From Oscillospiraceae bacterium (GTDB taxonomy: Bacteria; Bacillota; Clostridia; Oscillospirales; Acutalibacteraceae): a stretch of DNA of 10,210 nt. Under the pieces are notes generated by a model. The model had not been told where the DNA came from. It made no database searches and saw nothing but the letters and a program-made list of their open reading frames with translations. The stretch covers positions 1 through 10,210 of the forward strand of contig JAIRUF010000048.1 in assembly GCA_031254555.1 (NCBI GenBank), given 5' to 3'. The position numbers and the translations under genes are program-made. Position 1 is the first letter of the stretch. Each line of letters starts with the position of its first letter. Positions 1-6,592 of this stretch are shown one piece after another.

Positions 1-1161
1 CCGGAGTATGAACAGGCCCTTGCGTCTAAGACGCGTCAGGCTGAATACACGGGCAGGAACGAGTTTGGCGAAAAGATAATGGCCATGACCTTTTTACTTC
101 CCGCGTCCGAAACAGAAAACACCGGAGCTATACGTTATATGATTTCTCTCCAAAGTGTAGACAAGCAGGTGGGCATAATGCTTGTGGCGTCATTTTTGGT
201 GTTGGTCATTGTTATAACGCTTGTGACTATATCCGGCGTTTATTTTACGCAGTCAATTGTAAACCCTGTCCGCAAGATAAATGAAACGGCAAAGCAAATA
301 GCCAAGGGAGACCTAAATGCCAGAATAGAGAGCAATCAATACAACGATGAGATCGGTGAGCTGTGTGAAACAATAAATTATATGGCCTCAGAGATTGGCC
401 AGTCTGACAGAATGCGCAATGATTTTATTTCAACCGTGTCACACGAGATGAAAACCCCCTTAACCGCTATAAAAGGTTGGGGTGAGACTCTGTTGCAAAT
501 GGGGGACACTGATCCCTCGCTTACCCAAAAGGGGCTGGACGTAATCATTGATGAGGCAGCAAGGCTTACAGGTGTTGTTGAAGATCTTTTAGACCTCTCA
601 AAGATAGTGAACGGCAACATGTCTTTAAGGAAAGAAAAGATAGATGTCTTAGCGGAACTTGATGACGCTGTATACGTGTTTAAAGACAGATCCATGCGTG
701 AGGGAATAGATTTGATGTACAACGTGCCGGACGCACCGGCGCCAATGGAGGCTGATGGTAACAGGATAAAACAGGTTTTTGTCAACATCCTTGACAATGC
801 ATTTAAATACACTGAACAAGGCGGGAAAATATCTATATACGCCGAGGTAAGAACGCAAGAAACGATGGATCCTGATATGTGCGAACTATGCATATATGTG
901 GAGGATACAGGCAGGGGTATATCGCCAGAGGATCTGCCAAGGATAAAAGAAAAATTTTATAAGTCAAACATATCAATAAGGGGCTCGGGTATTGGGCTTG
1001 CGGTGTGTGATGAAATAATGAAACTGCACGACGGCACACTTGACATTAAAAGTCAATTGGGCCAAGGGGCGCTCGTAACATTGGTATTCCCTGTAGAAAA
1101 AATAATTTTTAACGTTGAAACCTCCGCACCGGCGGAGGAAAGGGGCACAGAGAATGAGTAA
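1..1161 (+). CDS. Membrane sensor histidine kinase (5' end outside window)
   Basis: This is the C-terminal 386 codons of a two-component sensor kinase; the frame is open from base 1, so the true start lies upstream and the ATG at 79 is internal. In order I see the end of an extracytoplasmic sensor region, one membrane helix (about bases 169-255), a HAMP linker (about 256-400), a HisKA dimerisation segment with the phospho-acceptor motif SHEMKTPLTAIKGW (His codon 442-444), and an HATPase domain. The ATPase boxes are the N box NILDNAFKYT, the G1 box EDTGRGIS, the F box KEKFYKSN and the G2 box GSGIGLAV, so it should be catalytically competent. By family it autophosphorylates on His and passes phosphate to a response regulator; none is encoded downstream, so the partner is probably upstream of the window. 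The signal sensed cannot be inferred. Its stop overlaps the next gene by 8 bases. Confidence 0.95.
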   Translation, partial: PEYEQALASKTRQAEYTGRNEFGEKIMAMTFLLPASETENTGAIRYMISLQSVDKQVGIMLVASFLVLVIVITLVTISGVYFTQSIVNPVRKINETAKQIAKGDLNARIESNQYNDEIGELCETINYMASEIGQSDRMRNDFISTVSHEMKTPLTAIKGWGETLLQMGDTDPSLTQKGLDVIIDEAARLTGVVEDLLDLSKIVNGNMSLRKEKIDVLAELDDAVYVFKDRSMREGIDLMYNVPDAPAPMEADGNRIKQVFVNILDNAFKYTEQGGKISIYAEVRTQETMDPDMCELCIYVEDTGRGISPEDLPRIKEKFYKSNISIRGSGIGLAVCDEIMKLHDGTLDIKSQLGQGALVTLVFPVEKIIFNVETSAPAEERGTENE

Positions 1162-2176
1162 AAGAAACTCGGCAAATGTAGGCGGACAGGCCCTTATAGA
1201 GGGTATATTGATGCGTGGGCCCAAAGGGGCTGTAATGGCGCTTAGGCTGCCAGACGGAACAATAGAAGTTGAGCCTAAAAAAGAGAAGAGGCTTAAGGAT
1301 AAATATAAAGTATTTGCATGGCCTCTGCTGCGCGGTGTAGCTGGATTTATAGAGTCAATGGTATTTGGCTACAAATGCTTAATGGAATCAGCGGATAAAT
1401 CAGGCTTTGAGGAAAATGATGAAGACCTGTCTAAATTTGATGTATGGATCAATGAAAAACTTGGCGACAAGTTTATGTCTGTGGTAGGAGTTTTATCGCT
1501 TGTTTTTGGGCTTTTGCTGTCTTTTGGACTCTTTGTTTATCTGCCGGTACTGGCCGTGGATATGTTCGATAAATATCTAACCGGTAACACTCTTTTAAGT
1601 TGGCATCCTTTCTTTGAGGGGCTGCTGCGGGTCATAATACTTGTGATCTATATGGCGTCCGTATCTAGGATGAAGGAAATCAAGCGCGTGTTTATGTATC
1701 ACGGAGCGGAGCACAAGTCGATATACTGCTATGAAAATGGTGAAGAGCTTACACTTGAAAATGTAAAAAAGCAATCCAGATTTCACCCCAGGTGCGGCAC
1801 AAGTTATTTGTTTGTCATGGTGTTTGTGGGAATTTTAGTGTCAACTGTTACGATAAAGATTTTCCCCGGGCTCAATGAGATAAGGTGGCTGTGGACTTTG
1901 GTTAAAGTACTTATTATGCCTGTTATAATGGGGCTTGGGTATGAGCTTCTTAAAATATCCGGCAGGTATGACAATTTGTTCACCAAAATAATTTCCGCTC
2001 CCGGCCTTTGGATGCAGAGGCTTACAACTCAGGAGCCTACTGATGATATTATAGAGGTTGGGATAGCTTCGCTAAAAGCTGTAATAGATGATCCAAACTC
2101 AGGCATTGTGCGCGAATCTGCAAGCGGTGATGACAGTTACGGTACAATAAATAAAAGCGTTGGAAATATTGATTGA
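1154..2176 (+). CDS. DUF1385 family membrane protein (YqhQ-like)
   Basis: A 340-residue conserved protein of unknown function. The family hallmark GGQALIEGILMRGP sits near the N terminus, and about four hydrophobic segments follow (around GVLSLVFGLLLSFGLF, LLRVIILVIYMA, LFVMVFVGILVS and LIMPVIMGLGYELL). Between membrane segments lie the motifs HGAEHK (residues 183-188) and HPRCGT (residues 211-216), the most polar conserved part and a plausible metal or active site, although no activity is established to my knowledge. I chose the ATG at 1154 over the in-frame ATG at 1115 because it puts the conserved motif close to the N terminus and has GGAGG at 1134-1138 in an 11-base AG-rich leader. It overlaps the kinase stop (ATGAGTAA) and ends in a TGATG overlap with prmC. 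In many Firmicutes this family lies next to prmC and prfA, which supports the assignment. Confidence 0.93.
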   Translation: MSKRNSANVGGQALIEGILMRGPKGAVMALRLPDGTIEVEPKKEKRLKDKYKVFAWPLLRGVAGFIESMVFGYKCLMESADKSGFEENDEDLSKFDVWINEKLGDKFMSVVGVLSLVFGLLLSFGLFVYLPVLAVDMFDKYLTGNTLLSWHPFFEGLLRVIILVIYMASVSRMKEIKRVFMYHGAEHKSIYCYENGEELTLENVKKQSRFHPRCGTSYLFVMVFVGILVSTVTIKIFPGLNEIRWLWTLVKVLIMPVIMGLGYELLKISGRYDNLFTKIISAPGLWMQRLTTQEPTDDIIEVGIASLKAVIDDPNSGIVRESASGDDSYGTINKSVGNID

Positions 2177-3030
2177 TGACATACAAAGACATTTATATAG
2201 CGGGCATAAAAAGTCTTAAGGCCGCGGGGATTGACAATGCTGAGTTTGACGCAAGACTGATATTTGAGCAGTGCTTTGGAATTGACAGGGCAGCCTTAGC
2301 TTTAAGCGGGGATAAAAGAGCTGACGTGCACGCATACAATCTGTTTTTAGATATGATAAAGCGCCGGGAGGAAAGGGAACCTCTTCAGTATATACTTGGA
2401 AACTGGCCTTTTATGGGCCTTGAATTTCATGTGGGTCCGGGAGTGTTGATTCCCCGGCCTGAAACACAGCAGTTAGCCGAAATTGCCGTTAAGAAAATAA
2501 ATGAAGGTAAGTCTGTGGTGTTTGACCTTTGCGCTGGCAGCGGCTGTATAGGGCTGTGTGTCGCTTATTATTGTAAGAATACTGATGTGTATCTAATAGA
2601 AAAATCACAACAGGCCGCCGAGTATTTAAATCGGAATATAAAAAGATTAAATATAAGGAATGCACATGCCATGATTGGTGACATTAAAGATGGTTATCTT
2701 CCGTTTAATATACCAGAGCCGGACATAATCCTGTGTAATCCTCCGTATATTAGAAGCGATGAGATAAATCGCCTTCAAGAAGAGGTGCAAAAAGAGCCGG
2801 TAATGGCACTGAACGGCGGGGAAGACGGACTTGAATTTTACAGAGTACTTGCGGATAAATGGTTGAGATATATAAAAAAAGACGGCAGCTTGATAATGGA
2901 GTGCGGTCAGGGTCAGGAATCAGACATAACTGATATTTTTAGAGGGAAATGTAAGAATATAAAGATATTTAAAGATTTTAACGGAATACCGCGCATAATA
3001 GATTGTGAAAACGCAATAAAAATTACTTAA
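2176..3030 (+). CDS. prmC: Peptide chain release factor N5-glutamine methyltransferase
   Basis: A 284-residue SAM-dependent methyltransferase. By family it methylates the glutamine of the GGQ motif in release factors RF1/RF2 and so increases termination efficiency in the cytoplasm. An N-terminal helical substrate-binding domain is followed by the Rossmann methyltransferase fold. I see LIPRPET (Arg94-Thr97, usually followed by Glu or Asp but here by Gln98), the SAM-binding motif DLCAGSGCIG from residue 117, and the signature NPPY at residues 188-191, which contacts the target glutamine. Length is normal (about 280 residues). I start it at the ATG at 2176, whose A is the last base of the DUF1385 stop (TGATG). 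A TTG one codon earlier (2173) is possible. There is no good Shine-Dalgarno site, so translation is probably coupled to DUF1385. prfA, its usual neighbour, does not follow. Confidence 0.96.
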   Translation: MTYKDIYIAGIKSLKAAGIDNAEFDARLIFEQCFGIDRAALALSGDKRADVHAYNLFLDMIKRREEREPLQYILGNWPFMGLEFHVGPGVLIPRPETQQLAEIAVKKINEGKSVVFDLCAGSGCIGLCVAYYCKNTDVYLIEKSQQAAEYLNRNIKRLNIRNAHAMIGDIKDGYLPFNIPEPDIILCNPPYIRSDEINRLQEEVQKEPVMALNGGEDGLEFYRVLADKWLRYIKKDGSLIMECGQGQESDITDIFRGKCKNIKIFKDFNGIPRIIDCENAIKIT

Positions 3031-3031
3031 T

Positions 3032-3059
3032 TTGAAATTTATTATTGACGATTTATAAT
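3032..3059 (+). promoter_or_regulatory. Predicted sigma-A promoter upstream of the M50 peptidase gene
   Basis: TTGAAA (3032-3037, 5 of 6 to the -35 consensus) is separated by 16 bases from a perfect TATAAT (3054-3059). It begins two bases after the prmC stop and would start RNA near 3066, giving a leader of about 150 bases before the ATG at 3216. A second lone TATAAT at 3168-3173 lacks a recognisable -35. Inferred from sequence only. Confidence 0.6.
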
Positions 3060-3215
3060 TTTTACTGTAATCTTTTAATGATAGGATGTTTATTATGATT
3101 GCAGTATTTTATAACCATATTAATGTAGATTCTAAATATTAAACTGCGCAAAATTTGATGTGTATTTTATAATGGATCAGGTCTTATAAGCAGTGAATAG
3201 GAATGGTTTTATCAT

Positions 3216-3893
3216 ATGTTTTTAACTTTAATAAGGGGCGGGGATTTCTTAGCCGTGTTTGTGGGAATTGCGGCGTCTTTGTTTGTTGTGTTTTGCACAT
3301 TGCCGATCCATGAGTTTGCGCATGCGTACACAGCAAATAAAATGGGGGACGACACGGCCAAAAGGCAAGGCAGGCTAACCCTTAACCCAATCGCCCATTT
3401 AGACCCGTTTGGCTCACTTATGATTTTGCTTGTTGGATTTGGCTGGGCAAAACCTGTGCCGATAAATGACAGGAACTTTAAAAACAGGCGGCGCGGAATT
3501 GTTCTTACTTCGCTTGCGGGCCCTGCGTCCAATATCGTCATGGCTTTTATAATGATAGTTTTGATGAATATAATCATCTTTTTTACGAATATGAATTCAA
3601 GCATGTTTGCATACGCTCTGTTTTTGTTTTTCAGTTTTGCGTCAAACATAAATATAATGCTTGCGTTATTCAACTTGTTGCCGATTCCCCCGCTTGACGG
3701 GTACAGGGCACTGTCAACAGTGCTCCCGGCTGACATTGAATACAAAGTATCAAGGTATGAAAACTATATAATGATTGGTGTTTTAGTGTTTGCGTTTTCA
3801 GGATTTTTATCAAAACCACTGGTGTCTGTATCGGGCTTTATATTTACCCTGCTTGACAGTCTTGCAAGTCTGCCATTTCGCGCACTGTCTTAA
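3216..3893 (+). CDS. Site-2 protease-like M50 family zinc metallopeptidase
   Basis: A 225-residue polytopic membrane protein of the M50 (S2P) family, of the short type without a PDZ domain. The zinc motif HEFAH (His32, Glu33, His36) lies at the end of the first hydrophobic segment, and the third-ligand motif NLLPIPPLDG (Asn153 to Gly162, ligand Asp161) lies in a later helix; both are intact. The conserved segment NPIAHLDPFGS (57-67) and the sequence SLAGPASN (99-106) are also present. By family it cleaves substrates within the membrane, but this short class has no agreed substrate. The ATG at 3216 lacks a strong ribosome site. An in-frame GTG at 3255, behind a G-rich AAGGGGCGGGG stretch, is an alternative that keeps all motifs. 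Genes of this type often lie just before scpA in Firmicutes. The scpA ribosome site starts within its stop. Confidence 0.93.
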   Translation: MFLTLIRGGDFLAVFVGIAASLFVVFCTLPIHEFAHAYTANKMGDDTAKRQGRLTLNPIAHLDPFGSLMILLVGFGWAKPVPINDRNFKNRRRGIVLTSLAGPASNIVMAFIMIVLMNIIIFFTNMNSSMFAYALFLFFSFASNINIMLALFNLLPIPPLDGYRALSTVLPADIEYKVSRYENYIMIGVLVFAFSGFLSKPLVSVSGFIFTLLDSLASLPFRALS

Positions 3894-3905
3894 GGGAAAT
3901 TGATT

Positions 3906-4631
3906 ATGGAGAAGATTTCTTATAAAATAGAGGTTTTTGAAGGGCCGATGGATTTATTGCTTCATTTGATAAGCAAGCATAAACTTAATATAATGGACAT
4001 ACCCATATTTGAGCTGGTGGAGCAGTACACAGATTATGTACGGAGTATGCGGGAAAGCAATATGGAGGTTTCCAGTGAATTTTTAGATATGGCCGCAAGG
4101 CTTGTACATATCAAAACCGTATCCCTGTTGCCGGTCCACGAAGAAGCGGACATTTTAAAATCTGAGTTGGCGGGTGAACTGCTGGAATACAGGGACTGTC
4201 AGATTATGGCAGGCAAACTTTTAAGTATGGCCAATGGGTTTGACTTAATACCCAGAGCGCCACAGCCGTTTGAGAGGGACTATTCGTATAGCTGTCTGCA
4301 TGAGCCTGATGAAATTTTTAATGCATACAAGTCCGCTGTCGGCAAGGGCCAGCGCAAATTGCCGCCTCCCGCGGAGTCATTTACTGGTATTGTGTCAAGG
4401 AAAATAATTTCAGTGACGCTTAAGATAAAGCTTATTCTCAAAAAGATGGTAAAGGGGAGAGCGCAAAATATAGGTTCTCTTTATCAGGAGGCGAAGACGC
4501 GCTCTGATCTCGTGGCAACGTTTCTTGCAGTATTAGAGCTTGTTAAAACTAAGAGGATAACGCTCAAAGGCAAAGGGGATGAAATGTGTATTGAACTCTC
4601 TTATAGAGACAGATCTTTTGAAGGCAAATAA
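3906..4631 (+). CDS. scpA: Segregation and condensation protein A
   Basis: A 241-residue kleisin subunit of the bacterial SMC complex. By family it bridges the two SMC heads, binds a ScpB dimer, and helps compact and segregate chromosomes. The N-terminal SMC-binding motif FEGPMDLLLHLI (residues 11-22) is nearly identical to the family consensus, and MDIPI follows at about 31-35. The C-terminal winged helix is recognisable from the segment around SDLVATFLAVLELVK. A variable linker (PPPAESF region) lies between. I prefer the ATG at 3906, with AAGGG at 3892-3896 and nine bases of spacing, over an in-frame TTG two codons earlier at 3900. It follows the M50 gene by 12 bases and overlaps scpB, the conserved pairing for these two proteins. 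Confidence 0.97.
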   Translation: MEKISYKIEVFEGPMDLLLHLISKHKLNIMDIPIFELVEQYTDYVRSMRESNMEVSSEFLDMAARLVHIKTVSLLPVHEEADILKSELAGELLEYRDCQIMAGKLLSMANGFDLIPRAPQPFERDYSYSCLHEPDEIFNAYKSAVGKGQRKLPPPAESFTGIVSRKIISVTLKIKLILKKMVKGRAQNIGSLYQEAKTRSDLVATFLAVLELVKTKRITLKGKGDEMCIELSYRDRSFEGK

Positions 4632-5169
4632 ATTGCAGGCGGCGGCAGAGGCAGTTTTGTTCGCTTGCGGAGATCCGATACATATAAATAAAATATCAGA
4701 CATTCTTGGTATCAGCACATCACAAACCAGGCAGATACTTTTAAATATTCAAGCAAAGCTTGACGATAACGGCAGCGGCATTTGCCTTGTCATAATGGGG
4801 GATCTATATCAACTGTGCGCCAGAGACGAGTTTAAAAACGAGGTAAGGCGTGTGCTTGATATAAGCCGCAACACACCGCTTAAACAAGCGTCGCTGGAAG
4901 TGCTGGCAATTGTGGCCTATAATCAACCTGTAACTAAGGCGTTTGTCGAACAGGTAAGGGGTGTGGATTGCTCAGGAGTGTTATCCACACTTTGCCAGAA
5001 AGGCTTAGTTGAGGAAAAAGGGCGAATGGATCTTCCTGGGCGTCCGTTGATTTATGGCACAACGCCGGAGTTTTTAAGGAGCTTTTGCATTTCGTCGCTG
5101 GATGAATTGCCGCCCCTGCCGGAATCAAGCGACTGCACCGCTGAAGTACAGGGAGAGAATAATTTGTAG
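4579..5169 (+). CDS. scpB: Segregation and condensation protein B
   Basis: A 196-residue winged-helix protein that dimerises and binds the central part of ScpA in the SMC-ScpAB condensin. Family features are AAAEAVLFACGDPI near the N terminus, LEVLAIVAYNQPVT in the second winged helix, then VRGVDCSGVL and the segment around GRPLIYGTTPEFL, ending in SLDELPPLPE. I use the ATG at 4579 because AAAGG (4566-4570) is eight bases upstream; this makes a 53-base overlap with scpA. The extra N-terminal residues are not typical of the family. A TTG at 4618, giving 183 residues and a 14-base overlap, matches family N termini better but has no clear ribosome site. The start is therefore uncertain while the identity is not. 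The following gene is 89 bases away. Confidence 0.95.
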   Translation: MKCVLNSLIETDLLKANKLQAAAEAVLFACGDPIHINKISDILGISTSQTRQILLNIQAKLDDNGSGICLVIMGDLYQLCARDEFKNEVRRVLDISRNTPLKQASLEVLAIVAYNQPVTKAFVEQVRGVDCSGVLSTLCQKGLVEEKGRMDLPGRPLIYGTTPEFLRSFCISSLDELPPLPESSDCTAEVQGENNL

Positions 5170-5196
5170 TAGTTCAGGTTTTAATGTTATTTTGTT

Positions 5197-5205
5197 GGCA
5201 ATAAA
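5197..5205 (+). promoter_or_regulatory. Possible sigma-F-type -10 element before DUF2953-gerW
   Basis: GGCAATAAA resembles the sigma-F -10 consensus (GGnrAnAnT) in all but the last base. It sits about 54 bases before the DUF2953 start, in the 89-base gap after scpB. The sequence about 15 bases upstream (GGTTT) is only a partial match to the -35 consensus GYWTA. No convincing sigma-A promoter is visible in the gap. Forespore expression of the homologous ytfI-ytfJ pair in Bacillus makes this worth noting, but the match is weak. Confidence 0.25.
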
Positions 5206-5258
5206 AGTTTATATAGAGATTGAAAATATCAAATTTTGATTAGAGGAGGTGTTGATTA

Positions 5259-6149
5259 TTGATTGCACTTAAAATAATCGGCAGGATCATACTTATAATT
5301 ATTGGATCTGTTTTTGCTTTGGCATTGCTGATTATAAGTATCCCGTTTGTTATTTTAGGGCTTATAATTGCAGCACTTTTGCTTGCTGTTAGGGTTACAT
5401 TATCTCTTGACGCTGGCGAAGGAGATACGAGATTCCGGTTGAAGTGGGGATTTTTAAAGATCAGGATTTATCCTGAATTGTTTGAGCCGGCCAGAGTGGA
5501 AAAGTTCCGGCGCATTTTAGAACCAATTATATATTGGATTAAAATTCGCGTGCAAAGATTTACAGAAAAACGCCGGGAGAAACAAAAAGAAAAAGCGCCT
5601 TTGGATCTTGAGGAGATTTGGGAAAAAATCAAGGCCTGGGATTTTGAGGGGGCATACGCAAAGCTTCAGTCATTCTTTAACAGATTAGGCAGGGGAGAGG
5701 GAATCACAGAGCTGCTGAAGTACACTGCCTCTAAAACAACAGGTATGTTCGGCAAGATTTTAAACCGAATAATAATCAAAGAACTTTTTGTTGGATTGAC
5801 GGTGTCAGGGGATGACGCTGCCAGTACGGCGATGAATTATGGGGCCGCAAGCGCTGCAGTATTTCCCGCAATGGGTGCTATATGCGCTAAAATGAAAGTG
5901 AGAAAATATGACATTGATCTAAATGCAGATTTCTTGGCAAGGAGAAATTCCGGGCATATACACACAGCCATCGCATTCAGACCACTGTTACTGCTGTTTG
6001 TGTTAATAGGATATGCAATTAAAGTATCTGGTAAATTTATTTTCGCTTTTCTTTTTCCCAAAAAGTCAAAAATAGTTGAAAATAATGACGATCAAAATAA
6101 AGATGATGTATATGAAAATAAAATTAAAATAGGTGGTGCTTTATCATGA
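5259..6149 (+). CDS. DUF2953 membrane protein (YtfI-like, GerW partner)
   Basis: A 296-residue protein of the DUF2953 family. The N terminus (residues about 5-47) is strongly hydrophobic and can form one or two membrane helices. Then come a WGFLKIRIYPE strand region, a highly basic and glutamate-rich stretch (around EKRREKQKEK), and the family motif region SGDDAASTAMNYGAA followed by FPAMGA. A C-terminal hydrophobic segment (RPLLLLFVLIGYAI) follows. The start is the TTG at 5259, supported by an excellent AGGAGG at 5244-5249 with nine bases of spacing; no better start exists in frame. Its stop overlaps the gerW start as ATGA. The same pair occurs as ytfI-ytfJ in Bacillus, so a sporulation or germination role is likely, perhaps as membrane anchor or partner of GerW. 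The biochemical function is unknown. Confidence 0.88.
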   Translation: MIALKIIGRIILIIIGSVFALALLIISIPFVILGLIIAALLLAVRVTLSLDAGEGDTRFRLKWGFLKIRIYPELFEPARVEKFRRILEPIIYWIKIRVQRFTEKRREKQKEKAPLDLEEIWEKIKAWDFEGAYAKLQSFFNRLGRGEGITELLKYTASKTTGMFGKILNRIIIKELFVGLTVSGDDAASTAMNYGAASAAVFPAMGAICAKMKVRKYDIDLNADFLARRNSGHIHTAIAFRPLLLLFVLIGYAIKVSGKFIFAFLFPKKSKIVENNDDQNKDDVYENKIKIGGALS

Positions 6150-6529
6150 AAGAACAAACATCCGCATCAAGTCTTCTTGGAACGACGATAGAGAAAGTGA
6201 AAAATTTGGTAGATGTCAGTACAATAATCGGTGAGCCTGCATACACGGAAGGCGGACTTACAATAATTCCGGTATCAAAGGTTACTTATGGTTTTGCAAG
6301 CGGAGGTACAGACTTCCCCAGCAAAAGCAATAAAGAGGTTTTTGGCGGAGCCGGCGGGGCAGGTATTACAATTACCCCCGTAGCGTTTTTACTAATTCAG
6401 GACGGAACTGTCACAATCAAACATATCACGGCTTATGACAGTGCAGCAGAAAGAATGGTAAGCCTTGTCCCCGATATGTTTGATAAGGTTACGGGATTTA
6501 TGAACAAAAATAAAAACAGAAACAAATAA
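6146..6529 (+). CDS. gerW: GerW/YtfJ family sporulation protein
   Basis: A 127-residue protein of the YtfJ (GerW) family. Family members in Bacillus are made in the forespore, and GerW is needed for proper function of the cortex-lytic enzyme SleB during germination. Visible signatures are VDVSTIIGEPAYTEGGLTI, IPVSKVTYGFASGG and the glycine-rich run VFGGAGGAGITITPVAFL, followed by a C-terminal amphipathic stretch with VPDMFDKV. There is no signal peptide or membrane helix, so it is probably cytoplasmic or peripheral. The ATG at 6146 has AGGTGG at 6131-6136 upstream and overlaps the DUF2953 stop by four bases, suggesting translational coupling. The length is slightly short for the family, which often has a longer charged tail. 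This gene is the clearest evidence that the organism is, or descends from, a spore former. Confidence 0.93.
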   Translation: MKEQTSASSLLGTTIEKVKNLVDVSTIIGEPAYTEGGLTIIPVSKVTYGFASGGTDFPSKSNKEVFGGAGGAGITITPVAFLLIQDGTVTIKHITAYDSAAERMVSLVPDMFDKVTGFMNKNKNRNK

Positions 6530-6550
6530 TAGACTCCAAATGATTTTTTT

Positions 6551-6592
6551 ACAACCGCCTGCATATTTATTAAAATGGCAGGTGGTTGTTTT
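6551..6592 (+). terminator. Hairpin between gerW and the carboxypeptidase gene; intrinsic terminator and possible ribosome-site mask
   Basis: ACAACCGCCTGC (6551-6562) pairs with GCAGGTGGTTGT (6578-6589) over 12 positions, with one G-U wobble and a 15-base AT-rich loop, followed by a T-rich tract (TTTGTTT). This has the form of a rho-independent terminator ending the block that includes DUF2953 and gerW. The right arm contains AGGTGG (6580-6585), the only plausible Shine-Dalgarno site for the TTG start at 6591, and that start codon lies in the T tract. The hairpin could therefore act as terminator, translational mask, or both. Confidence 0.7.

Noticed and set aside
79..1161. ATG at 79 as start of the histidine kinase
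   Set aside because: The same frame is open to base 1 and the residues before 79 continue a sensor domain, so the gene is cut by the window edge.
3168..3173. TATAAT in the leader of the M50 peptidase gene
   Set aside because: No -35-like sequence at 16-18 bases upstream and no extended TG, so not listed as a promoter.
3212..3745. A 177-codon open frame on the minus strand opposite the M50 peptidase gene
   Set aside because: It lies entirely opposite a gene with intact HEFAH and LDG motifs, shows no recognisable family, and is best explained as a compositional shadow. The same applies to minus-strand frames at 378-893, 6392-6889, 7410-7877 and 8046-8435.
6561..6589. A sigma-F-like promoter (GCATA, 15 bases, GG) before the carboxypeptidase gene
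   Set aside because: The -35 matches, but the -10 (GGTGGTTGT) misses both key A positions, and the start would fall after the TTG start codon.
6540..6590. ATG at 6540 as start of the carboxypeptidase
   Set aside because: It would translate the terminator-like hairpin and put 17 atypical residues before a classic signal peptide that begins at the TTG at 6591.
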